Assembly: GCA_035384565.1 (NCBI GenBank)
Contig: DAOOIT010000024.1
Span: 17,086 to 81,085, forward strand
Origin: Planctomycetota bacterium
GTDB taxonomy: Bacteria > Planctomycetota > PUPC01 > DSUN01
Length of the DNA: 64,000 nt
Direction of reading: 5' to 3'
How positions within the stretch are numbered: position 1 is the stretch's first letter; the number at the start of each line of letters is the position of its first letter. Below the pieces are notes generated by a model. It ran no database searches, had not been told where the DNA came from, and saw only the letters and a list, made by a program, of their open reading frames with translations. This document shows positions 1 to 8,146 of this stretch, piece by piece. A program made the position numbers and the translations under genes.

Positions 1-456
1 AAGGCCAAGGAGGGCAGCCTGTTGCCCGCCAACCGCTTCATCGCCTTCGTCGAGCACGGGCCCGAGGGGCCCGACGGCAAGCTCGGCACGGCCGACGACC
101 TCCAGGACCCCACGGCCGCCTGTCGGCTGCCCGCCGACGCCGAACGCGACAAGGTCTTCGCCGCCGCCGCCCAGCGGTTCATCAGCGACCCCTACGAGCT
201 GGGCTTCCTCTACCTGTGCTGGGACAAGCCGGCCGACGCCCTCCGCGCCTTCCGCCGGCACTACCTGGAGTCCGGCGAGGCCACGAAGCTCCAGCGCGCC
301 GCCGTGCTCGTGGCCCAGGCCCTCCGCGCCATCGGCTGCCCCGAGGCCGACGTGGACGCGTTCTTCGACTACCAGACCTATGGCCCCAATGGCAAGGACG
401 GCAAGCCGAACACCCCCGACGACCTGAAGGACCCGATCCTGGCTCTACCGAAATGA
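1..456 (+). CDS. TPR-type protein with GPDGK motifs, 5' end cut by window
   Basis: Open from the first base in frame 1, so the N-terminus lies outside the window; a TTG at 22 is not a convincing start. The visible 151 residues hold two copies of a short motif of the form GPxGxDGKxxTxDDLxDP, near residues 18-33 and at the C-terminus, separated by about 100 mostly helical residues that look like one or two TPR-like repeats. The next gene carries the same motif-spacer-motif module at its own C-terminus, so the two are probably paralogues. The stop overlaps the next start as ATGA, implying one operon. Function unknown; an exported scaffold or binding protein is inferred. Confidence 0.7.
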   Translation, partial: KAKEGSLLPANRFIAFVEHGPEGPDGKLGTADDLQDPTAACRLPADAERDKVFAAAAQRFISDPYELGFLYLCWDKPADALRAFRRHYLESGEATKLQRAAVLVAQALRAIGCPEADVDAFFDYQTYGPNGKDGKPNTPDDLKDPILALPK

Positions 457-2051
457 GACGCCTTTTCCCCATCCTGCTCGTGGCGGCCTCGCTGGCCCGC
501 CCGCTCGCGGCGGCCGACTCGCCCGACCCCCTGGCCGAGGCGGGCGCCGCCGCCTATAAGCGCCAGTATCTCGCCGCCATCGCCAAGGCCGCCACGGTGG
601 CCTCCGAACCCAAGGAGACCCCCGAGCGGCGCGGCAAGGCCTTCGAGCTGATCGCCCAGAGCTATCTCGAGGCAGGCTCCGCCTCCCTCGCCATTGCCGC
701 CTACCACCAGGCCCTCGTGGCCCTCGGGCGCGACGACCCCAACGCCCTGCCCGCCTGGTGGCGCATCGCCGAGATCCACATCGCACGGCAGGAGCTTCAC
801 CAGGCCATCACCCACCTCGAGAAGGCCACGGCCGAGCTCGACCTGGCCAAGCTGCCGCCCGAGGCCCGCGTGAAGCTGCTCGCCACGCTGGCCGCCTGCC
901 GCGAACAGGCGGGCCAGGCGCCCGCCGCCCTGGCCACGTACGAGCGGCTCTTCGCCCTGGCCCAGCCGGGCGATGCCCTGGGCGCCACCGTGGCCCGGGC
1001 CGCCCGCCTCTACGCCGAAACGCACCGCTTCGACAAGGCCATGGCCTGCCTCGAACGCCTCTACGGCAAGCTCGAGAGCGAGACCGTGATCGCCGAGGCG
1101 GCCAAGGCCTACCAGGAACTCGCCCAGAAGCTGCCCGCCGCCGGCCGCACCGAGGAGGCCGACGCCCTGGACCGCAAGATCCTCTCGCTCTTCGTGCGCA
1201 AGGAGCCCTCGACCGCGCGGGCGGCCCTGCTGCGCCTGATCGGCGGCGAGGACGACGCGGCCGCGCTCAAGCTCGCCGCCACCCTCCAGGAGAACGAACT
1301 CCGCCTGCTCGCGCACGACGAGGTGCTGGCCATCCTCACCCCCGCGGCCCTGCGCCTCGACCGCTGCGACGAGCTGGCGCGCCTGCTCACCCGCGCCATC
1401 CTGGCCGAGCCCTTCGACGAGACCGTGCCCTACGCCTGCTCGAAGGCCATCGTCGAGCTGCGCCTGCGCCAGGGCCGCCCCGACGACGCCGTGGCCGCCG
1501 CCTACGTGGCCTATGCCACCTGCGGCTTCGCCAGCTACGTGAGCCCCCAGAGCTTCGGGCGCGCGGTGGACCTCGTGGCCGACACCCTGCGGGCGCGCGA
1601 CGGCCACCTCGTCTCCGGCAACGCCTTCCGCCTCTACCAGGTCCACGGGCCCGCCGGCCCCGACAAGAAGCCCGGCACGCCCGACGACCTGCCGAACCCG
1701 CTCGCGGCCCTGGCCCCCCAGGCCGACCCCGAGCTCGACAAGCTCCTCGAGGCCGCCCTCGCGGCGCGGCCCGCCTCCGTGGCCGGCCACCGCGCCCGCG
1801 GCTGGGCCTACCTCGTCTGGGGCAAGCCGAAGCAGGCGCTCGCGGAGTTCAAGCGCGCCTTCGCCCTCTGCCCGCTCGAGACCACCGAGCTCACCCGCGC
1901 CGCGCAGGATATCGCCCTCGGCCTCAAGGCGCTCCACGCCACCCCCGTGGGCATGGAAGCCTTCGCCGAGTTCCAGCGCTACGGCCCCAACGGGCCCGAC
2001 GGCAAGCCGAAAACCGCTGACGACCTCACCGATCCCCTGGCGGGCCTCTGA
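453..2051 (+). CDS. Exported TPR protein with C-terminal GPDGK motif module
   Basis: 532 residues from the ATG that overlaps the upstream stop (ATGA). The N-terminus is a signal peptide (basic MRR, hydrophobic core, ALA-type site near residue 20). Residues about 45-390 are helical repeats of TPR character with recurring Ala/Leu-rich pairs. Near residue 396 and at the C-terminus are the motifs VHGPAGPDKKPGTPDDL and YGPNGPDGKPKTADDL, with a TPR-like spacer between them that resembles the end of the preceding gene. An acidic Asp/Gly motif of this kind could bind calcium, but that is only inference. A much longer upstream reading frame exists but is not translated under the operon logic. Confidence 0.8.
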   Translation: MRRLFPILLVAASLARPLAAADSPDPLAEAGAAAYKRQYLAAIAKAATVASEPKETPERRGKAFELIAQSYLEAGSASLAIAAYHQALVALGRDDPNALPAWWRIAEIHIARQELHQAITHLEKATAELDLAKLPPEARVKLLATLAACREQAGQAPAALATYERLFALAQPGDALGATVARAARLYAETHRFDKAMACLERLYGKLESETVIAEAAKAYQELAQKLPAAGRTEEADALDRKILSLFVRKEPSTARAALLRLIGGEDDAAALKLAATLQENELRLLAHDEVLAILTPAALRLDRCDELARLLTRAILAEPFDETVPYACSKAIVELRLRQGRPDDAVAAAYVAYATCGFASYVSPQSFGRAVDLVADTLRARDGHLVSGNAFRLYQVHGPAGPDKKPGTPDDLPNPLAALAPQADPELDKLLEAALAARPASVAGHRARGWAYLVWGKPKQALAEFKRAFALCPLETTELTRAAQDIALGLKALHATPVGMEAFAEFQRYGPNGPDGKPKTADDLTDPLAGL

Positions 2052-2078
2052 CGGCCATCTTCGGCGAGGAGACCGCCC

Positions 2079-3665
2079 ATTCGCACCTGGCTGCCGGCCA
2101 CCTGCACCCTTCTGTGGATCGCGGCGCACGCCGCGCGCGCCGACGTGGCGACCGACCTGGGCGCCGCCGAAGCCGCTCTGGCGCGCCGCGACCCCGGCGC
2201 CGCCGAGGCGGCGTTCCGCAGGGCCTTCGAGGCCGCCGACGCCACGGCCGAGCAGCGCGCCCGCGCCCTCGACGGGCTGGTGGCCGCCGCGATCGAGGGC
2301 GGGCGCGCGGGGGCGCTGGCCGCCGACCTCGAGCAGCGGCGAGCCGCCGCGCCCAGGGACCAGCAGGCCGCGCTCCTCGCCGCCCTGGTGCGCACCTGCA
2401 AGGCGCGCGACGGCCACTTCCACGCCATCCTGCCCGCGCTCGAGAAGGACACCCAGACGGCCGCTCCCGCGGCCCGGCGCCTGCTCCAGGAGGTCCAGGC
2501 CGGCACCGCGCAGATGGAGCGCAGCGTGAAGCGCCTCGGCGCCGAGCTCGCCCTCGCCGCCGAGCAGCAGGCCCGCGAGGCGGCGCGGCCCAAGGGCCTC
2601 TCGCGCCTCACACGGCCCGCCGCGGTCCCCGGCGTCGGCCAGCCCAGCCGCCCCGACTATGCGGTGCAGGCGCAGGCGTACGCGCCCCCGCCGCGCCAAC
2701 GCCTCCGGGTGCCGGCCGAGCTGCCGCGCGTGCCCCTGCCCCAGGTGCCGCGCGCCCGCCTCGACGCGCCCCAGGCCGTCACCAAGCCGCCGGCCTGGCC
2801 GCGGCCCACCTCGGCGCGTCTGGCCGCCGCCTTCTTCACCCAGGCCTACCAGAAGGCCACCGAGCTGGCCGGCGAGGGCCTCGTCGAGAGCGCCAAGGCC
2901 GAGTACGCCACCCTCATGCAGCTCTTCCCCGACACCCCGCAGGCCCAGCAGGCCGCCCGCTACGCCCTGGGCCTCTTCCAGCGCGAGCGCATCCTCGCCC
3001 AGGGCGGCGACCCCCTGGGCGCGTACCTCCAGTGGATCCGCGCCGTCCTCGGGCCCAAAGGCTCCGACTACGCCGAGCACCTGGGCTTCCGCAGCCTGGC
3101 CGGCGACGCCGACCCCGCCGTCCTGGCCCGGGAGGCCGAGGAGTTCGTGAAGCGCTACCCGGACTCGAAGTATGGCCCGGGCGTGCGGCTCCAGCTCGCG
3201 GTGGCGCTGGACCGCACGGGCGCCACGCCGCGCGCCATCGAGGTGCTCCAGCCGCTGGTGAGCCCGATAGACGACGAGCCGCGCGTGCGGGCCGCGCGCA
3301 TTCTCGCCTGGCTCTACCTGTTCCAGGGCGAGGCGGCCGCCGCGCGCGGCGTGCTCGAGGCCCTCGCCGCCCAGACCACCGACCCCGACGCCGCCGCCGA
3401 GGCGCGGCGCACGCTCGCGGCCCTCGCCGCCAATCCCCTGCCCAAGCTCACGATCGCCGAGGTCGTGGGCGCCGGCGACCCCGACGAGGTCTTCTCGGCC
3501 CGCCTCCTCGACCTCGCCGACCAGTGCCTCCAGAGGAACGACGGCGAGCGCGCCGTGGACCTCTACGAGCTCTACCTGCGCGTCGCGCGCGAGTCCCAGG
3601 GCTTCCGCGCCGTGCGCGACCGCATCCAGCGCATCAAGCGCACCGGGAGGGCCGACGAGGAATGA
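2079..3665 (+). CDS. Exported TPR protein, probable ATT start
   Basis: 528 residues if translation starts at ATT 2079. No ATG, GTG or TTG lies between the upstream stop (2049-2051) and a GTG at 2145, but an AGGAGA sits 7 bases before ATT 2079. The residues from there form a normal signal peptide (RTWLPATCTLLWIAAHAARA then D) that a GTG 2145 start would lose. The body has an Ala-rich helical region, a Pro/Arg-rich linker around residues 175-250, and TPR-like repeats (residues about 255-500) similar to those in BamD/YbgF-type periplasmic proteins. It lies 27 bases after the previous stop and overlaps the next start by ATGA. The exact role is unknown. Confidence 0.75.
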   Translation: MRTWLPATCTLLWIAAHAARADVATDLGAAEAALARRDPGAAEAAFRRAFEAADATAEQRARALDGLVAAAIEGGRAGALAADLEQRRAAAPRDQQAALLAALVRTCKARDGHFHAILPALEKDTQTAAPAARRLLQEVQAGTAQMERSVKRLGAELALAAEQQAREAARPKGLSRLTRPAAVPGVGQPSRPDYAVQAQAYAPPPRQRLRVPAELPRVPLPQVPRARLDAPQAVTKPPAWPRPTSARLAAAFFTQAYQKATELAGEGLVESAKAEYATLMQLFPDTPQAQQAARYALGLFQRERILAQGGDPLGAYLQWIRAVLGPKGSDYAEHLGFRSLAGDADPAVLAREAEEFVKRYPDSKYGPGVRLQLAVALDRTGATPRAIEVLQPLVSPIDDEPRVRAARILAWLYLFQGEAAAARGVLEALAAQTTDPDAAAEARRTLAALAANPLPKLTIAEVVGAGDPDEVFSARLLDLADQCLQRNDGERAVDLYELYLRVARESQGFRAVRDRIQRIKRTGRADEE

Positions 3666-4573
3666 ACGCCCGAGTGCGGACGGCGGGTCGCGGCTGGCGG
3701 GTTTGCGCGGCGGCGTTGTGCCTGCTTGCGGCGGGCGGGCTCGGCGCGGCGGAGGCCCCTGCCCCCGAGAAGAAGGGGCCCGAGCCCACGCCCGCGGCGC
3801 GCGCGATGGCCGCCCTCGAAGAGCGTCTGGCCGCGCTGCGCAAGGAAGGCACAGGGTTCGCGCTGCGCGGCCGGTACGAGGCCCTGCTCACCGACGCCTC
3901 GGCCGCGGCCGAGGCCCACGCCGCCGACCCCGCGGCGGCGGCGGCGCACCTCGTCGTCGCCCGCTGCTGCGAGGCCCTCGGCAAGCACCCCGAGAAGGAG
4001 GCCGCCTTCGAGCGCTACATTGACGCCCTGATGGCAAGGTCGAGGGACGAGGCCGCCGCGGCCCTGCGCGCGGAGAGCGACGCCCTGGTGGCGCGCCGCG
4101 AGCTGTTCGCGGCCACCAAGCTGCTGCGCCTGATGCTCGCCAAGTTCCCCGACGGCCCCGAGGCCGCCTGGGCCCTCTATCGCCTGGGCACGTGCCATCT
4201 GCTCATGGACCGCTTCGAGGATGCGGCGGCGGCGTTCGGCGAGGTGCTGACACGCTGGCCCGAGGGCCCCGCGGCCACGCAGGCCCGCCTGCGCCTGGCC
4301 CGGGCCTACCTGGCCCAGGGCCGGCATGCGGAGGCGATCGCCATGCTGGAGGCCGGCCTGCCCAAAGAGGCCGACGCGCCGCTGCGCGACGCGCTGCTCT
4401 TCGACCTGGCGATGGCGCGCTACCTGTCGCGCGACTACTATGGGGCGCTCGTGGGCTTCCAGCGCCTCGTGCGCGAGGCGCCCAGTTCGCCCTATGCGCC
4501 CCTCGCGCGCGCCGGCGTCGCCAAGCTGCGCAGCGACCTCCTCAACCGCCTCAGCGCCAGCGAAAACAAGTGA
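3662..4573 (+). CDS. Exported TPR protein (YbgF/BamD-like repeats)
   Basis: 303 residues starting at the ATG inside the ATGA overlap. A signal peptide covers about residues 1-30 (basic start, hydrophobic CAAALCLLAAGGLG, site before EAPAPE). From residue about 150 there are TPR units with typical spacing (for example AAWALYRLGTCHLLMDRFED and ARLRLARAYLAQGRHAEAI), the arrangement seen in periplasmic TPR proteins of envelope assembly. It ends in a TGATG junction with the phosphoesterase gene, so the two are translationally coupled. No catalytic residues are apparent, and a scaffold role is inferred. Confidence 0.75.
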   Translation: MNARVRTAGRGWRVCAAALCLLAAGGLGAAEAPAPEKKGPEPTPAARAMAALEERLAALRKEGTGFALRGRYEALLTDASAAAEAHAADPAAAAAHLVVARCCEALGKHPEKEAAFERYIDALMARSRDEAAAALRAESDALVARRELFAATKLLRLMLAKFPDGPEAAWALYRLGTCHLLMDRFEDAAAAFGEVLTRWPEGPAATQARLRLARAYLAQGRHAEAIAMLEAGLPKEADAPLRDALLFDLAMARYLSRDYYGALVGFQRLVREAPSSPYAPLARAGVAKLRSDLLNRLSASENK

Positions 4574-5517
4574 TGCCCAAGCACGCCATCCTCTCCGACG
4601 TCCACGCGAACCTCGAGGCCCTGCTGGCCATCTACCGCGACTTCGTGAAGCTCGAGGGCCTGCGCAGCGTGGTGTCGCTGGGCGACCTCGTGGGCTATGG
4701 CCCCAACCCCGCCGAGGTCGTCTCCGGCCTCCACTCTCTGACGAAGAAGGGCTACACGGTCCGCTACTGCCTGGGCAACCACGACGCCGCCGCGCTGGGC
4801 CGGTTCGAGTTCGTGGACCTGCGCGACTCCCACGACCTCGAGTTCCTCGCCACCCAGGCCGGCCTGAAGGACCGCGAGGCCATCGCCCGCCAGTATTTGG
4901 ACCAGAAGCAGCGCCGGTACATCCCCGTCAGCACCAACGCCAAGGTCTCGATCGCGTGGACGCGCGAGCGGCTCACCGAGCCGTATCGCCAGTTCCTGCT
5001 CCAGCAGAGCCAGGACCACCTGTCGCTGGGCGCCGGCGTGCTGTGCGTGCACGCTTCGCCGCGCGACACGCTGTTCGAGTACGTTCTGGACGGTCGCCGT
5101 GCGCAGAAGGTGGTCGAGGCGCCCATGATGGCGGGCGTGCACGTGTGTTTCTTCGGGCACACGCACATTCCCGGCGTCTGGCAGTTGCCCGCGGACCAGC
5201 TCGTGCGCTTCGCGGGCAGGGCCATTTGCATGCAGCCGCCGCGGCTCGTGCCGGGCCCGCGCGTGCAGCTCAAGCCCGACGCGCTGATCAGCCTGGTCAA
5301 TGTGGGCTCCGTGGGCCAGTCGCGCGACGGCGACGCCCGGGCCTGCTACGTCGTCTATGACGAGGAGGCGGAGACGGTGGAGTTCCGCCGCGTGCCCTAC
5401 GACGTGGCGGCCACCCGCCAGAAGATCCTCGACAGCGGCCTGCCGGCCAGCCTGGCCGAGCGCCTGGGCGCGGCCGACGCCGAGCGCAGCGTCGCCGAGG
5501 CCGAGCGGGAGGAGTGA
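4573..5517 (+). CDS. Calcineurin-like metallophosphoesterase
   Basis: 314 residues; the ATG overlaps the preceding stop (TGATG). The metal-site motifs of the calcineurin-like superfamily appear in order: SDVHANLEAL at residues 7-16 (DxH), GDLVGYGPNP near 37, GNHD near 68, a single-His segment CVHASP near 158, and GHTHIPG near 195. The domain order and short length resemble the YfcE/MJ0936-type phosphodiesterases, cytosolic dimetal enzymes of broad specificity. There is no signal peptide, unlike the exported TPR proteins before it in the same operon. It is the last gene of the operon; a structured repeat begins shortly after its stop. The substrate cannot be read from the sequence. Confidence 0.88.
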   Translation: MPKHAILSDVHANLEALLAIYRDFVKLEGLRSVVSLGDLVGYGPNPAEVVSGLHSLTKKGYTVRYCLGNHDAAALGRFEFVDLRDSHDLEFLATQAGLKDREAIARQYLDQKQRRYIPVSTNAKVSIAWTRERLTEPYRQFLLQQSQDHLSLGAGVLCVHASPRDTLFEYVLDGRRAQKVVEAPMMAGVHVCFFGHTHIPGVWQLPADQLVRFAGRAICMQPPRLVPGPRVQLKPDALISLVNVGSVGQSRDGDARACYVVYDEEAETVEFRRVPYDVAATRQKILDSGLPASLAERLGAADAERSVAEAEREE

Positions 5518-5544
5518 GCGCGGCGGCGCCTTGCAAGCTATCTC

Positions 5545-5830
5545 AGGTGTTTCAGGGTTCGGCGGTCTTGGCCCGACTGGCCCGGTGGGGTCTGTGGGCA
5601 TGCTTGCTCTCTTGGGCCTGGCGGTTCCTCGGGGGCTCTGCCGAGCGCCTGGGGAGCGCAGCCTGCCCATGCTGTATCAACCCTGTGAGGAGGGAAGTGA
5701 TACAGCATGGGCAGAAGGGCGAGGATTGGCGATTCTCGCGGCTCCGGCCATGCTCGCTCACCTGCGGGATGAACAAGCATGTGACGGGGAGTGGCTGGAG
5801 AACGTAAGGTATTGCTGCATAGATGGTTAG
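5545..5830 (+). repeat. Structured dispersed repeat, copy 1
   Basis: A block also present at 21079-21250 and, cut by the window end, at 63831-64000. Its most striking part is a perfect 17-bp inverted repeat (5663-5679 with 5698-5714) around an 18-base loop. A core of about 30 bases (5720-5750, containing gaggattggcgattctcgcg) is identical in copy 2, and a tail ending near 5830 (TATTGCTGC region) is also shared. The upstream half (5545-5660) aligns with copy 3. The stem sequence differs between copies 1 and 2 while pairing is kept. It could be a noncoding RNA or a REP/MITE-like element. Confidence 0.75.
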
Positions 5831-5985
5831 GGGGCAGCTCTCGCTGGCGCCGGCAACACGGTCCGCTCGATCCATTGCCCATGGGCGGGACGTCCCTGCC
5901 CCGCGTCCCCATTCCTCGCGGGGCTGAGACGCCTCGCCCACAATCCCCCGCGGCCCTGCACACGGCGTCGTTGCTTTTGCAGAGG
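5831..5985. other. Intergenic tail with one stable hairpin
   Basis: Sequence between the repeat copy and the stop of the minus-strand beta-helix gene. An 8-bp GC stem (5898-5905 with 5917-5924, loop of 11) lies about 60 bases downstream of that stop and could terminate its transcript, though no T tract follows. I see no gene here. Confidence 0.4.
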
Positions 5986-8130
5986 TCACTGGGGCAGGGG
6001 CGGCAGGTCCGGCGTTGGCGTGGCCGGGCGGGTGGGCGGCGCGGTGAGCCGAGGCTTCCAGACGACCTCGCCCAGGCCCGTGACATCCGCCTTGTCTATG
6101 ATCTGCTCCGCCAGATGCGCGTCGTCCACGTCGCCGAAGTAGTTTCCTGCCGCCTGCACGGTGAGGGTGGTGGCGATGTTGATGGCCAGCTTATGGCCCA
6201 GGATGGCGTTGCCGGTGATCGTGGGCGCGCTGCCCTCGCCGCAGAGGATGGCGACGCCGCCGTTGCCTTCGATCCAGTTGCCCTCGATCCGCGGCGAGGC
6301 GCTCTGGCGGCAGTCCACGCCGTACGGGCGGTTGCGGAGGATGAGGTTGCCCTGGATCACGCCGTCGCTCTTTTCGAGGATGATCGGGTGGTCGCCGTTG
6401 CCCTCGATGAGGTTGGCGGCGATGGTCGAGGCGGAGTCGAGCGAGCAGCGGATGCCGGGGCCGCGGTTGTCGCGGATGAGGTTGCCCTGGATGGCGGGCT
6501 GGGAGAAGCGGTTGCAGCGGATGCCGCAGCCGTGGTTGCCGGCGATCTCGTTGCCGCGGATGGCGGGGGACGAGAAGCTGTCGCAGGCGATGCCGTGGCC
6601 GGCGTTGTCGCGGATGCGGTTGCCTTCGATCGTGCCCTGGCTCTTGTCGGTCAGGCGGAGCCCGTCGGCGCCGTTCTTGAGGACGAGGCAGCCGCGGACG
6701 GCCACGTTGGCCCCCTCGGCCCGGAGGCCGGCGGCGTCGTTGTTCTCGATGCGGCAGAGGTCTTCGAGGCGGGGCGCGGCGCCGTCGGTGGCGTGGAGCC
6801 CGGCGGTGCCGTTGCGTGCGAGCACGCATCGGCGCAGGACGGGCGACGCGGCGGCGCAGGCCACGCCCACGCGCTGGTACTCGACGATGCAGTGTTCGAG
6901 GCGGCAGCGCTCGTCGTCGCTCGAGTCGGCGAAGAGGATGCCTTCGCCATCGAAGGGGGTGGGGTCGTTGGCGACGGCGCTCGTGAAGCGGATGGGGGCC
7001 TCGGGCGTGCCGGCCGCGAGGAGGGCGCCTTCCACCACGAGCCGCGCGCCGAGCAGGAACTGCACGGTGCAGCCGGCCTCGATGGTGAGCGTGGCGCCGC
7101 GCTTCACGGTGGTGGTGCCCGTGAGCACGAGGGGGCTCCGGGCCTTGGTCCAGGCGGTGTCGGCGGCGAGGTCGCCCTCGAGGTGGGCGCGGTTCTCTTT
7201 GCCGTCGGCCGCGGCCTTGAGAAACGCGGCGGCCCCTCGGGCGATGCCCTTGGCCGCCTCGGCCTCGGTGAGGCGCGCCAGCTCGTCGGTGCAGGCCTTC
7301 TGGAGCTCGGGCGCGTCGCGCCGGAGGCGCTCGGCCAGGCGGCGCGCGTCGGTGAGGCGCCCGGCCTGGCGGAGCGCGGCCGCCTGATGGTAGCGGATGG
7401 TGCTCCGCATGGCGTCGAGCTCGGGGAACCGCTTGACCATCTCCTCGCCCCAGGCCAGGAGGGCGGCGGGGTCGTTGCCGGCGGCGAGCTTCTGGGCGTG
7501 CCCCTCGACGGCCTTGCGCACGCCCTCGAGCGCGGCGGGCTTCTCGGGGTAGTCGCGCGCGGTCAGGGGGCTGAGGGTGGCGATGGCGCGCAGGTAGTCG
7601 CCGGCCTCGAGGTCGAGCAGGCCCAGCTCGAGGCGCGCCTTGAGCTGGAGCGCGGGCAGGTGCTCGTCGTTGCCGAGGACCTCCTGAAGGTCGCGGCGCG
7701 CAGCGGCGGGGTCGGTCTTGCCGAGGATCTTGGCGCGCTCGATGTGAGCGCGGGTGCGGCGCGGCCCGGCCTGCCCGGCGATGACGTCGTCGAGAAGCCG
7801 GATGGCGCCGGGCGCGTCGCCGCCCTTGGCGAGGAGCTCGGCGAGGATGAGGCGGGCCTCGAAGGCCTCGGGGCTGCTGGGGGCGGCGGCGATCAGCGCC
7901 CGCAGGCGCTGCGCCGCCTCGTCGGGCGCGTCCTTGAGCATCGCGCGCGCCTCGGCCAGCGTGCGCAGGCCCTCCACCGCCCCGTTGCCCTGCCGCAGCC
8001 TGTCCTCGAACTCCGGCGGCATCGGCATCCGTCCGGCGTCCTGGAGATAGAATCGGATGTAGACGCCGGCCGCGACGGCCAGGACGGCCAGGACGAGCAG
8101 GGACAGGATGGACCTCACGCGCTTGCCCAC
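5986..8130 (-). CDS. Membrane-anchored TPR / right-handed beta-helix protein
   Basis: 714 residues. After MGKRVRS comes one hydrophobic segment (residues about 8-26) that acts as a signal anchor. Residues about 45-300 are TPR-like helical repeats. From about 320 to 690 the protein is a right-handed parallel beta-helix of NosD/CASH type, shown by regularly spaced rungs such as IEGNRIRDNAGHGI, IRGNEIAGNHGCGI and IQGNLIRDNRGPGI. Such helices bind or modify polysaccharides or act as surface scaffolds; no lyase or hydrolase residues can be assigned. A Pro/Thr-rich tail ends the protein. The gene starts 16 bases after mutL stops, so the two are probably co-transcribed. Confidence 0.82.
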   Translation of the reverse strand: MGKRVRSILSLLVLAVLAVAAGVYIRFYLQDAGRMPMPPEFEDRLRQGNGAVEGLRTLAEARAMLKDAPDEAAQRLRALIAAAPSSPEAFEARLILAELLAKGGDAPGAIRLLDDVIAGQAGPRRTRAHIERAKILGKTDPAAARRDLQEVLGNDEHLPALQLKARLELGLLDLEAGDYLRAIATLSPLTARDYPEKPAALEGVRKAVEGHAQKLAAGNDPAALLAWGEEMVKRFPELDAMRSTIRYHQAAALRQAGRLTDARRLAERLRRDAPELQKACTDELARLTEAEAAKGIARGAAAFLKAAADGKENRAHLEGDLAADTAWTKARSPLVLTGTTTVKRGATLTIEAGCTVQFLLGARLVVEGALLAAGTPEAPIRFTSAVANDPTPFDGEGILFADSSDDERCRLEHCIVEYQRVGVACAAASPVLRRCVLARNGTAGLHATDGAAPRLEDLCRIENNDAAGLRAEGANVAVRGCLVLKNGADGLRLTDKSQGTIEGNRIRDNAGHGIACDSFSSPAIRGNEIAGNHGCGIRCNRFSQPAIQGNLIRDNRGPGIRCSLDSASTIAANLIEGNGDHPIILEKSDGVIQGNLILRNRPYGVDCRQSASPRIEGNWIEGNGGVAILCGEGSAPTITGNAILGHKLAINIATTLTVQAAGNYFGDVDDAHLAEQIIDKADVTGLGEVVWKPRLTAPPTRPATPTPDLPPLPQ

Positions 8131-8146
8131 GAGATGCTCCTTGTGT

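Noticed and set aside
378..3080. A 900-codon minus-strand open frame
   Set aside because: It lies opposite three genes with signal peptides and TPR repeats; its text is Gly/Arg/Leu-rich without domains, as expected for antisense frames in GC-rich DNA.
5514..5830. Short ORFs inside repeat copy 1 with partial similarity to ORFs in copy 2
   Set aside because: The similarity is explained by DNA identity of the repeat core in every frame; the stems change with compensation at the base level and not at the protein level.
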